6,332 nt of DNA from an uncultured Bacteroidales bacterium (GTDB lineage Bacteria; Bacteroidota; Bacteroidia; Bacteroidales; P3): positions 1 to 6,332 of the forward strand of contig CAMWVZ010000059.1 in the NCBI GenBank assembly GCA_947177845.1, in the 5' to 3' direction. Within the stretch, counting starts at the first letter, position 1; the number at the start of each line of letters is the position of its first letter. Of the stretch, positions 1 to 6,250 are shown piece by piece. Under the pieces are notes generated by a model, which was given only the letters and a program-made list of their open reading frames with translations, had not been told where the DNA came from and did not search any database. The position numbers were made by a program, and so were the translations under genes.

Positions 1-1821
1 CTACCGAATGGCATTCTGGAATTCGGCGTCTTCACGCAGAACCATGAATTCGACATCCTTGCGGGCCTGATTTTTCAAGGCGGGCTTTTCCGCAACCGCC
101 TTGTTGAGGTGTTGGATCACCTCGGCCTTGTTGCCCTCGCGGGCGGCGCATACCGCCAACAGATAGTAGGCGTCAGCGTCCATAAGGCTGTCCATGCAGT
201 TGAGCGTGGCTTTGGCCGCGGCAACATCCCCGTTCATCAACTGACCCAAGGCCAAGTTGTAAACGCATTTCTCACCGCCCATGGCGCTCACCGCCTTGCC
301 GTATTCACCGTCCTTGATGTTGAGCATACCCATGTTGAAAGCGGCTTCGGGATTGCCCGTGGCAATGGAGTTCTCGAAATGCGTGCGGGCGTTTTCGAAA
401 TCGCTGTTGGCAATGGCAAGGGCGCCCATATTGTTGAGCACGTGGCCTTCGCCGGGTTGCAGACCGTTGGCCGCATCAAGCAGGCTCTGCGCCGAAGCGT
501 AGTCTTGCCTTTCGATATAGAGGGCGGCGGCGTTGTTGAATCCGCGGAAATCTTCGGGATAAACCTCGGTGGCCGACAGATAAATCTTGAGTTGGTTGTC
601 CTTGTCTTCGGTCAACGTGGCCGCATAGAGCAATTCTTCCAACTTAAGCGCAGAAGGTTCGGTGAGCGAAAGCTCGGCGATTTCTTCATCGGTCTTCTTG
701 GGTTCGAGGAAGTCTACCTTGATTTCGGCTCTACGCAGCGGAGGCAGGATATTGTCTTCGATTTCCTTGTAGATAACCGTCATGTTGCGGATTTCCTGTT
801 CGCGGGCCTCACGGTCTTTGTGCGAGGAAATCACGTTGATGATGGTGTTCTTGTCGGCGATGTCCGAAGCGCGCAGGTCGGCGATGAACTTATCCCAATC
901 TTCGCCCATCGATTCCACATTGGGCTTGATGTCTTGCTTGATAGAAGCAGGTTTCACCTTCATCTTCTTTGCCAAAGCCTTCACCGCCTTGTCGTAGGCC
1001 GAGCTGAAATATTTTTCGCTGGTCTTGGCGCGGTTGTCGGAAAGGTTTTGGTTGCGGCTTTCCTCGCCTTCGGGCGAAGCCCACGCACGGATATTCACCG
1101 CCTTCATTTCCATGCCCGTGTTGAAGAGGCTGTCCAACGTCTTGATGGAAGCCTTGGCTTCGGGCTTTTTGTTGAGGGGCAGGTTCCAGTTGAGGTTGTA
1201 GGTATCTACCAAATAGTAAATCAGAGCCGTGTGAGGAATTACGGTTTCCTTTTCGTATTTGTCGGGAGCGATAGCCACCTTGGAGTGGTTCTTGTCGATG
1301 CGGGTGGAGGTGATGACCATGCCCGGCGCCATGCTGCGTTCACCGAGAGGCACATTGCCTTTCACACCCTCGGCCTGCGTGCGGTTGGCAATTTCCATAC
1401 CGGCGGCTTTCTTCTCGGCATATCCCACGGGATTCACCACCAACTGGCATTCTTCCATTTGGGGAACGAAAGCCACTTCGTCCGAATACGAGAACTTTCC
1501 GCCCGTCTTGTTGTTGATCATCGTGCCTTGTCCCTGCGTCTTGAGACCGCGCAGGATAAAGGGCTTGAGTTCGGTTTGACCGCCCTCATACTTGAGCACC
1601 GGTTGGAATACCACCACGGCGTTCACCCAAAAATACTTTTGGGGAATGGTGCCTTCTACCGACACTTTCACCTTATCGCCGTGCATTTCGAGCGGGTTCG
1701 GCTTCACTTCATACTTGACGGTGGCATGGTTCTTTGCCATGTTCTTGAGGCTCTCGCAAGAGGAAAACATCATTCCCATTGCAAGAATGGCCGCAACGCC
1801 AAGAATTTGTACTTTCTTCAT
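1..1821 (-). CDS. Lipoprotein with OmpA-like segment and C-terminal TPR-like repeats
   Basis: Predicted envelope lipoprotein of 606 residues, complete: the TAG stop is the first three bases of the window. The start at 1821 is supported by a typical lipoprotein signal: KK at residues 2-3, a hydrophobic stretch to about 19, and Cys22 in the context FSSC. One acidic residue follows the cysteine (Glu23), so a strong surface-export signal is not evident. Residues about 33-200 look like a beta-rich extracytoplasmic domain. Residues 242-265 (VNIRAWASPEG, then NQNLSDNRA) resemble the start of an OmpA C-terminal peptidoglycan-binding domain, which appears to resume near 362-370 (LRRAEIKVD). About 95 residues lie between, longer than usual. 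Residues about 395-580 form helical TPR-like pairs (for example FNNAAALYIERQDYASAQ, then LNNMGALAIANSDFENA). I recall similar proteins in Bacteroidales annotated as OmpA-family or TPR proteins. Role inferred: an envelope scaffold; the exact function is unknown. Confidence 0.85.
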   Translation of the reverse strand: MKKVQILGVAAILAMGMMFSSCESLKNMAKNHATVKYEVKPNPLEMHGDKVKVSVEGTIPQKYFWVNAVVVFQPVLKYEGGQTELKPFILRGLKTQGQGTMINNKTGGKFSYSDEVAFVPQMEECQLVVNPVGYAEKKAAGMEIANRTQAEGVKGNVPLGERSMAPGMVITSTRIDKNHSKVAIAPDKYEKETVIPHTALIYYLVDTYNLNWNLPLNKKPEAKASIKTLDSLFNTGMEMKAVNIRAWASPEGEESRNQNLSDNRAKTSEKYFSSAYDKAVKALAKKMKVKPASIKQDIKPNVESMGEDWDKFIADLRASDIADKNTIINVISSHKDREAREQEIRNMTVIYKEIEDNILPPLRRAEIKVDFLEPKKTDEEIAELSLTEPSALKLEELLYAATLTEDKDNQLKIYLSATEVYPEDFRGFNNAAALYIERQDYASAQSLLDAANGLQPGEGHVLNNMGALAIANSDFENARTHFENSIATGNPEAAFNMGMLNIKDGEYGKAVSAMGGEKCVYNLALGQLMNGDVAAAKATLNCMDSLMDADAYYLLAVCAAREGNKAEVIQHLNKAVAEKPALKNQARKDVEFMVLREDAEFQNAIR

Positions 1822-1866
1822 AGTGCTATGCTGTTTTTATTTTTCCAGTTGTCAAAACACAAACTG

Positions 1867-1874
1867 CAAATGTA
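1867..1874 (-). promoter_or_regulatory. Candidate -7 promoter box for the lipoprotein gene
   Basis: On the minus strand these bases read TACATTTG, a full match to the Bacteroidota -7 consensus TAnnTTTG. The box lies in the 59-base gap between the DUF58 gene and the lipoprotein gene, about 45 bases before the ATG. A -33 TTG at the usual distance of about 20 bases is not present; the nearest upstream TTG is about 32 bases away. The lipoprotein gene may therefore have its own promoter, or may also be read from the gene upstream, since no terminator is seen between them. Confidence 0.45.
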
Positions 1875-1880
1875 ATAATT

Positions 1881-2795
1881 TCACTTGAATATTTTTTGCC
1901 TTTTGGCAAGGTAGGCCTGCAACACGGGCACAAAGCCTTCCGCAACATCAGCCTCCACGAAATCAATACGATATTGCGCACAACGGTCTTCCAGTTGCCG
2001 AAGGTAGGCACGGTATCGTTCCCGATAGGTCTGTCTGTATTGCGCGGGGCTCAACTTCACTTCCTTCCCGCTTTCCATATCCACCAAGCAACAGTGGCGG
2101 GCCGAAAAATCAAGTTCCTGCTCGTGTTTTTTGTCGGAAACGTGAAAGAGTATCACTTCGTTTTCGTGATAGCGGAGGTGTTGAAGCGCATCGAACAAAG
2201 CTTCGGGCTCGTTCTCACCGTCGAACATATCGCTGAAGAGAATAACCAAGGAGCGTTTGTGGATTTGTTCGGCGGCGGCGTGCAGCATCTCCACGATGTC
2301 CGAGCCTTTCCCCAAGGGCGGCTTCTGACGCGAAGCCTCCAGCCTGCGTTCCAGTTCGCCCAAGAGATGTTTGAGGTGGGAGGGGGTGGATTTGACATCG
2401 GAGGCGTATTTGTCGTGGGCGGAGATGAAGCGCAGACCCACCGCGTCGCGTTGTTTCACAAGGAGCGTGGAAAGGCAGGCGGCGGCGCAAACCGAAAAAG
2501 ACATTTTATCGGAAAAGAACATAGATGAGGACGCATCTATGAGGATATGGCAACGCAGATTGGTTTCTTCCTGAAATTTCTTGATATAGAGGCGGTCGGT
2601 GCGACCGTAGAGCTTCCAATCGATATGGCGGACACTTTCGCCGGGATTGTATTGACGGTGTTCGGCGAATTCCACCGAAAAACCATGGAAAGGGCTTTTG
2701 TGCAAGCCTGTGATAAAGCCCTCCACCACTTGGGAGGCAAACAACTCCAAAGAGGCGAAGGGCTCGGATATTTGTCTATAAAAAGACTCTGACAT
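1881..2795 (-). CDS. DUF58 / von Willebrand A-like domain protein
   Basis: Cytoplasmic protein of 304 residues with no signal peptide or membrane segment. The DUF58 signature spans residues 45-77 (EHRQYNPGESVRHIDWK, then YIKKFQEE). It is followed by a von Willebrand A-like fold with the metal-site motif DASSS at 87-91 and a second acidic site in FSDMFDG (Asp189). DUF58 proteins are usually encoded near MoxR-type AAA ATPases and often with Bat-type genes, and are thought to act as metal-dependent adaptors. No MoxR gene lies in this window. Here the gene follows trxA by 16 bases, so the two are probably cotranscribed. The protein has six cysteines (82, 103, 107, 235, 236, 272), including an adjacent pair. 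The stop is TGA and no Shine-Dalgarno sequence precedes the ATG. The family call is firm; the cellular role is not known from sequence. Confidence 0.9.
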   Translation of the reverse strand: MSESFYRQISEPFASLELFASQVVEGFITGLHKSPFHGFSVEFAEHRQYNPGESVRHIDWKLYGRTDRLYIKKFQEETNLRCHILIDASSSMFFSDKMSFSVCAAACLSTLLVKQRDAVGLRFISAHDKYASDVKSTPSHLKHLLGELERRLEASRQKPPLGKGSDIVEMLHAAAEQIHKRSLVILFSDMFDGENEPEALFDALQHLRYHENEVILFHVSDKKHEQELDFSARHCCLVDMESGKEVKLSPAQYRQTYRERYRAYLRQLEDRCAQYRIDFVEADVAEGFVPVLQAYLAKRQKIFK

Positions 2796-2811
2796 TCAAA
2801 TTTTTACTGGA

Positions 2812-3129
2812 CTACAGAATGGCGTCGAGTTTCTTTCTCAAGTCACCTTCGGGAATGCTGCCCACGTGTTTGTCTACCACTTCTCCGTTCTTGAAGAAAA
2901 TCAAGGCGGGAATGTTGCGCACCTTGTTCTGTTTGGTGATTTCGGGGCAGGAATCCACGTCCACTTTGCCGATGAGGATCTTGCCGGCGTATTCTTCGGC
3001 CAGCTTCTCCACAACGGGAGCCAAAGCGTTGCAAGGACCGCACCAAGCGGCGCCGAAATCCACCATAACGGGCGTGGAGGATTTCAAAACCAATTCTTCA
3101 TAATTGGCATCGGTGATAGTTGTTGCCAT
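2812..3129 (-). CDS. trxA: Thioredoxin
   Basis: Small cytoplasmic disulfide reductase of 105 residues, the usual thioredoxin length. The active site WCGPC has its redox cysteines at 30 and 33. Asp24 matches the buried aspartate of E. coli thioredoxin, and Ile73-Pro74 is the conserved cis-proline site. It would be reduced by thioredoxin reductase, which is not in this window, and would pass electrons to enzymes such as ribonucleotide reductase. I chose the ATG at 3129 (MATTITDANYEEL). The frame stays open to 3258, but that extension crosses a terminator hairpin and adds 43 residues foreign to the family. It has an extra cysteine at 61. The gene sits downstream of the tsf terminator, so it should have its own promoter. 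No full TAnnTTTG match with proper spacing is visible in 3130-3202. Confidence 0.97.
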   Translation of the reverse strand: MATTITDANYEELVLKSSTPVMVDFGAAWCGPCNALAPVVEKLAEEYAGKILIGKVDVDSCPEITKQNKVRNIPALIFFKNGEVVDKHVGSIPEGDLRKKLDAIL

Positions 3130-3202
3130 GATACAAATGTTTTTATGTTTATACTGCGTTTTGGTTTTAACAAGGGCGAATTTACGCAAAAAACACATAC
3201 GG

Positions 3203-3240
3203 AAAAAGGACAAGCCTCCCGTGGGAAACTTGCCCTTTTT
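3203..3240 (-). terminator. Two-way intrinsic terminator between tsf and trxA
   Basis: Arms 3203-3214 and 3229-3240 form a 12-pair stem around a 14-base loop. On the minus strand the arms read AAAAAGGGCAAG and CTTGTCCTTTTT, with one G-U pair. On the plus strand that pair becomes A-C, and the stem is followed by eight T. It would end the rpsB-tsf transcript on the minus strand, where five U of the stem lead out. On the plus strand it would stop antisense transcription heading into tsf. A short inner pairing of three bases is possible in the loop. Confidence 0.8.
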
Positions 3241-3246
3241 TTTCGA

Positions 3247-3263
3247 GCCGGCTTGCAACCGGC
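3247..3263. repeat. Short palindrome just after tsf
   Basis: A 17-base inverted repeat: five G-C-rich pairs (GCCGG with CCGGC), then one G-U and one A-T pair when read on the minus strand, with a three-base loop. It starts 16 bases after the tsf stop and stands next to an A8 tract and the terminator at 3203-3240. It has no T run of its own in the tsf direction. It may protect the 3' end of the mRNA, or be a copy of a repetitive extragenic palindrome; copies elsewhere cannot be checked from this window. Confidence 0.5.
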
Positions 3264-3279
3264 AGGGTCTTCATCGGAA

Positions 3280-4272
3280 TTAGGCACCCAGATGCAGACG
3301 ACGGAAAGCCACCACCGTGGCATCGCCGTTCTGCTTCACGTAGTCGCCTACGGTGAGCTTGCTGTCCATGATGTATTCTTGGAACATCAAGGTGTTTTCC
3401 TTGTAGAACTTCTCGATACGGCCCTTCACGATGTTGTCCAACATCGCCTCGGGAATGTTGCCCGCCTTTTCAGCCGATACGGTGGCGATGATTTCGCGGG
3501 CCTGCTTGGCCTGTTCGGGCGTAAGCCAACCCTTGGCCGTGTTCGATTCGATATGTTCTTCGGAATCCACGTGTGCGGGATTGATGCCGGCCTTCGACAA
3601 AGCGTTGTCGACAGCCTTCTGAATCTGTTCCTGCTTGGTCTTTTCGCGGGCCACCGACTTTTCGGTCTCGATAGTGGCGGCGGGCACCGATTCCTTGTCG
3701 AGGGCGACGGGATTCATGGCGGCCACCTGCATGGCTACATTGTGTCCCACCTCTTCCTTGGCCGAAGCCTTGTCGAAACCTACCAACGTGGAGAGTTTGT
3801 TGCCGTTGTGGTTATAGGCGCAAACCATACCCGCCTCGATGAACTCGTAGCCGGGAATTTCCATTTTTTCGCCGATTTTACCCACCAAGTCGGTGATATG
3901 GTCGGCCACGGTGCGGCCGTCCACGTCCAAAGTCTTCACTTCGTCGGCGGTCTTCACTTTCTTGGCGAGAGCCAATTCGGCCATTTTGCGCACCAAGCCC
4001 GTGAATTCATCGTTCTTGGCCACAAAGTCGGTTTCGCAGCTGAGGCTTACGATGCAACCGAAAGTCTTGTCGGCGTTCACCTGCGCCCAAACCATACCTT
4101 CCTTGGCTTCCTTGTCGGCACGGTTGGCGGCCACTTTCTGACCTTTCTTGCGCAAGAATTCAACCGCCTTTTCAAAATCGCCGTCGCATTCGGTAAGGGC
4201 CTTCTTGCAGTCCATCATACCGGCGCCGGTCATTTGTCTCAATTTATTTACTTCTGAAGCTGTAATAGCCAT
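3280..4272 (-). CDS. tsf: Elongation factor Ts
   Basis: Guanine nucleotide exchange factor for EF-Tu, 330 residues; acts in the cytoplasm. The N-terminal UBA-like domain has the hallmark TGAGMMDCKKAL (15-26). The core motif TDFVAKN (81-87) places Asp82 and Phe83 where E. coli Asp80 and Phe81 enter EF-Tu. HNVAMQVAAMNP (177-188) and GRIEKFYKENTL (284-295) are further family motifs. It is about 50 residues longer than the 283-residue E. coli protein. Most of the extra length is a charged, helical stretch at about 205-265 within the second half of the core; I believe this is usual in Bacteroidales. It lies 18 bases after rpsB, the classic rpsB-tsf pair, and is followed by a palindrome and a terminator. 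The stop is TAA. The bases before the ATG are A-rich and lack a Shine-Dalgarno sequence. Confidence 0.98.
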   Translation of the reverse strand: MAITASEVNKLRQMTGAGMMDCKKALTECDGDFEKAVEFLRKKGQKVAANRADKEAKEGMVWAQVNADKTFGCIVSLSCETDFVAKNDEFTGLVRKMAELALAKKVKTADEVKTLDVDGRTVADHITDLVGKIGEKMEIPGYEFIEAGMVCAYNHNGNKLSTLVGFDKASAKEEVGHNVAMQVAAMNPVALDKESVPAATIETEKSVAREKTKQEQIQKAVDNALSKAGINPAHVDSEEHIESNTAKGWLTPEQAKQAREIIATVSAEKAGNIPEAMLDNIVKGRIEKFYKENTLMFQEYIMDSKLTVGDYVKQNGDATVVAFRRLHLGA

Positions 4273-4290
4273 TTTTCTAAGTGTTTAGTA

Positions 4291-5169
4291 TTACTTCTTG
4301 GAAACTTTCTTGGTGGCGGGAACAGCCTTGCGGGGACGACGGGCACGGCCTTCCTCACCGTTTTCGCCACGCTTGCGGTTCTTTTCGCTACCGCCTTCGT
4401 TTTCTTCCTCGTCCATACCGTCTACGGCAAGTTTCTCTTCGCCTTCGGCAACCTCTTCTTCGTCCTTCTGGTCTTTGTCGAGTTTGCGTTCGGTGAGACC
4501 TTCTTCAATGGCGTTCACCACTTGTTCCACAATGAGGGCGATGGATTTGGAGGCATCGTCGTTGGAGGGGATGATGAAATCCACCAAGTCGGGGTTGACG
4601 TTGGTGTCGACCATGGCGAATACGGGGATATTCAGACGACGGGCTTCGGCCACGGCAATGTGTTCCTTGTTGATGTCAACCACGAAAACGGCAGACGGCA
4701 GACGGCTCAAATCGGCAATGGAACCGAGGTTCTTTTCGAGCTTTTCCTTTTCGCGACGGATTTGCAGACGTTCGCGCTTGGAGAGGGTTTCGAACTGTTT
4801 GTCGTTCATCAAACGTTCGATACCGGCCATTTTCTTGACGGCTTTGCGGATTGTGGTGAAGTTGGTGAGCATACCGCCCGGCCAACGTTCAGTTACATAG
4901 GGCATTCCCACACGCTGAACCTGTTCGGCCACAATGGCGCGAGCCTGTTTTTTCGTGGCTACGAAGAGGATTTTGCGACCCGATTTGGCAATCTGCTTCA
5001 CGGCAGCGCAAGCCTCATCCAATTTGGCTTCTGTTTTCTGAAGGTCGATGATATGGATCCCGTTCTTTTCGGCAAAGATGTAGGGAGCCATTTTGGGATT
5101 CCATTTTCTGCGAAGGTGGCCGAAATGCACACCGGCATCGAGCAACTGCTCAAAAGTTACTTTAGACAT
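4291..5169 (-). CDS. rpsB: 30S ribosomal protein S2
   Basis: S2 protein (uS2) of the small ribosomal subunit, 292 residues. Residues 1-225 are the standard fold: LLDAGVHFGHLRRKWNPKM (9-27), RWPGGMLTNFTTI (95-107), and PDLVDFIIPSNDDASKSI (193-210), which is a family signature. The E. coli protein ends at 241. Here a further low-complexity tail of about 65 residues runs from 228 to the end: first acidic (about 231-261, rich in Asp and Glu), then basic (about 262-292, rich in Lys and Arg). The tail is continuous in frame and ends in TAA, so it is not a frameshift. The ATG at 5169 gives the expected MSKVTFEQLLDAG start. The leader upstream (5170-5300) is rich in inverted repeats, and tsf follows after 18 bases. 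In E. coli S2 represses rpsB-tsf through its leader; the same here is inference. Confidence 0.98.
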   Translation of the reverse strand: MSKVTFEQLLDAGVHFGHLRRKWNPKMAPYIFAEKNGIHIIDLQKTEAKLDEACAAVKQIAKSGRKILFVATKKQARAIVAEQVQRVGMPYVTERWPGGMLTNFTTIRKAVKKMAGIERLMNDKQFETLSKRERLQIRREKEKLEKNLGSIADLSRLPSAVFVVDINKEHIAVAEARRLNIPVFAMVDTNVNPDLVDFIIPSNDDASKSIALIVEQVVNAIEEGLTERKLDKDQKDEEEVAEGEEKLAVDGMDEEENEGGSEKNRKRGENGEEGRARRPRKAVPATKKVSKK

Positions 5170-5201
5170 AATATTTGTTTTTGTTTACGTTTCGTCTGCA
5201 C

Positions 5202-5271
5202 CGGAAAGCCGCTTCAATTTCCGTCTTTCCGTCAATCTTTCGGTAGTCTAACCAAGAGAGTCCGAAAGATT
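5202..5271 (-). promoter_or_regulatory. Folded leader upstream of rpsB, possible S2 autoregulatory site
   Basis: Two adjacent hairpins can form on the minus strand. The first has a perfect 10-pair stem, AATCTTTCGG (5271-5262) with CCGAAAGATT (5243-5234), and an 18-base loop. The second, two bases later, pairs CGGAAAG (5231-5225) with CTTTCCG (5208-5202) around 16 bases. The element GACGGAAA is repeated in tandem at 5233-5218, so the last arm could pair with either copy. The end of the hairpin region is 32 bases before the rpsB ATG. The perfect 10-pair repeat is seen directly. Its action on RNA is inferred; it could instead be a DNA operator. No family match is claimed. Confidence 0.45.
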
Positions 5272-5300
5272 TGAATGCTAAACGGGCAACAACCGCCCTA

Positions 5301-5360
5301 AAAAAGCGGATAGGAATTGCGCGGACAACCGAAGCCACCCGTAACCGCAATTCCTGTCCG
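5301..5360 (-). terminator. Intrinsic terminator of the rplM-rpsI operon
   Basis: It starts 11 bases after the rpsI stop. On the minus strand the outer stem pairs 5360-5346 (CGGACAGGAATTGCG) with 5321-5307: 15 positions, with one C-A mismatch. Inside it, after a four-base bulge (5345-5342), an eight-pair stem (5341-5334 with 5329-5322, four of the pairs G-U) is closed by the stable tetraloop UUCG. A run of six T follows the stem after one base (5305-5300). The G-U pairs become A-C on the plus strand, and no T run follows there, so the signal acts in the minus direction only. This separates the L13-S9 operon from rpsB-tsf, though some read-through is possible. Confidence 0.85.
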
Positions 5361-5371
5361 GAGAAAAAATC

Positions 5372-5758
5372 CTAACGCTTGCTGAACTGGAAGCGCTTGC
5401 GGGCTTTGGGACGACCCGGCTTCTTTCTTTCAACCATACGCGAGTCGCGGGTCAGAAGGCCTTGAGCCTTGAGCGCGGGACGATGCGCAGCGTCGATTTC
5501 GCACAAGGCGCGGGCGATGCCCAAACGAAGAGCCTCGGCCTGACCTCTCACGCCACCGCCGTCCAAATTGGCTTTCACGTCAAATTGATTCAGCGTGCCC
5601 GTTACCTCAAAAGCTTGATTGGCGACATACTGCAACATACCCGTGGGAAAATAGGTCTTGTAGTCCTTGCCGTTTACCACGATGTTTCCGCTGCCGGCGG
5701 TGAGATACACACGGGCAACGGCGGTCTTTCTTCTACCTGTTTTGTTTGTAACTTCCAT
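5372..5758 (-). CDS. rpsI: 30S ribosomal protein S9
   Basis: S9 protein (uS9) of the small ribosomal subunit head, 128 residues, the normal length. The N-terminal region has TGRRKTAVARVYL (7-19). The family signature GGGVRGQAEALRLGIARAL is at 67-85. The basic C-terminal tail ends in FQFSKR; in the family this tail reaches the decoding centre and its terminal Arg contacts P-site tRNA. It starts 9 bases after the rplM stop (ATG at 5758), so the two are cotranslated from one mRNA, as in most bacteria. No Shine-Dalgarno sequence fits in that gap. The stop is TAG, and a structured terminator follows 11 bases later. Confidence 0.98.
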   Translation of the reverse strand: MEVTNKTGRRKTAVARVYLTAGSGNIVVNGKDYKTYFPTGMLQYVANQAFEVTGTLNQFDVKANLDGGGVRGQAEALRLGIARALCEIDAAHRPALKAQGLLTRDSRMVERKKPGRPKARKRFQFSKR

Positions 5759-5767
5759 ATTATCTTA

Positions 5768-6223
5768 CTACTTGAGGTCTTTAACATTAATCGGTTCGGG
5801 GTTCTGAGCCTGTTGCTGGTGTTCGGCTCCCTCATATACATAGAGGTTGCGGAACAACTGACGACCGAGAATACCTTTGGGAAGCATACCTTTCACCGCA
5901 TGTTCGATAATGAAGCAAGGCTTGCGCTGGAGCATCTGGGCGGGCGTGGCGAAACGCTGGCCGCCGGGATAGCCCGTGTGGCGAACATATACCTTCTCGT
6001 TCATTTTCTTACCGGTGAATCTTATTTTTCCCGCATTGATAACAACCACATTATCACCGCAATCGGCGTGAGGCGTGAAGTTGGTCTTATACTTGCCGCG
6101 CAACAAAGAGGCGATTTCGGAAGCAAGACGACCGAGCGTCTGGTTTTCGGCATCAACCAAAACCCATTTCTTGTTGGCCGTAGCCTTGTTGGCTGAAATG
6201 GTTTTGTAGGTTAAGGTATTCAT
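5768..6223 (-). CDS. rplM: 50S ribosomal protein L13
   Basis: L13 protein (uL13) of the large ribosomal subunit, 151 residues; an early assembly protein that binds 23S rRNA. Family marks: KKWVLVDAENQTLGRLASEIA (18-38), the hallmark GKYKTNFTPHADCGDNVVVIN (43-63), GKIRFTGKKMNEKVYVRHTGYPGG (65-88), and AVKGMLPKGILGRQLFRNLYVYEG (109-132). Past 145 the tail (INVKDLK) adds a little beyond the E. coli protein (142 residues). The frame is open to an ATG at 6280, but that start would lie in the promoter -7 box and adds 19 unrelated residues. The ATG at 6223 gives MNTLTYKTISANK, in line with related proteins. It is the first gene of the rplM-rpsI operon. In E. coli L13 represses its own operon. Confidence 0.98.
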   Translation of the reverse strand: MNTLTYKTISANKATANKKWVLVDAENQTLGRLASEIASLLRGKYKTNFTPHADCGDNVVVINAGKIRFTGKKMNEKVYVRHTGYPGGQRFATPAQMLQRKPCFIIEHAVKGMLPKGILGRQLFRNLYVYEGAEHQQQAQNPEPINVKDLK

Positions 6224-6250
6224 CTTCAATAATGTTTTTCTCTTAAAATC

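Noticed and set aside
109..1875. 588-codon open frame on the plus strand opposite the lipoprotein gene
   Set aside because: It mirrors a clear lipoprotein/OmpA/TPR gene in codon register, has no recognisable domain, and its composition (rich in Val, Gly, His, Phe) is that of a reverse-complement shadow.
3134..3141. AACATTTG before trxA as a -7 box
   Set aside because: One mismatch to the consensus, no -33 TTG at a suitable distance, and the start of transcription would fall at or inside the trxA start codon.
3130..3258. Upstream ATG giving thioredoxin 43 more residues
   Set aside because: The extension reads through the tsf terminator hairpin and is not part of the thioredoxin fold.
2866..4257. 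463-codon open frame on the plus strand across trxA and tsf
   Set aside because: It crosses two certain genes and the terminator between them, and is explained by avoidance of TTA, CTA and TCA codons in the real genes.
5264..5292. Possible rpsB promoter: TTG (5292-5290), 18 bases, AATCTTTC (5271-5264)
   Set aside because: The -7 box has two mismatches to TAnnTTTG, and its use would remove the first arm of the leader hairpin from the mRNA. Too weak to list as a feature; a mapped 5' end would decide.
5162..5350. Possible 62-residue gene between rpsI and rpsB on the minus strand
   Set aside because: It overlaps the rpsI terminator hairpin and the rpsB start, has no initiation signal, and resembles no protein family. 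The repeats there explain the sequence better.
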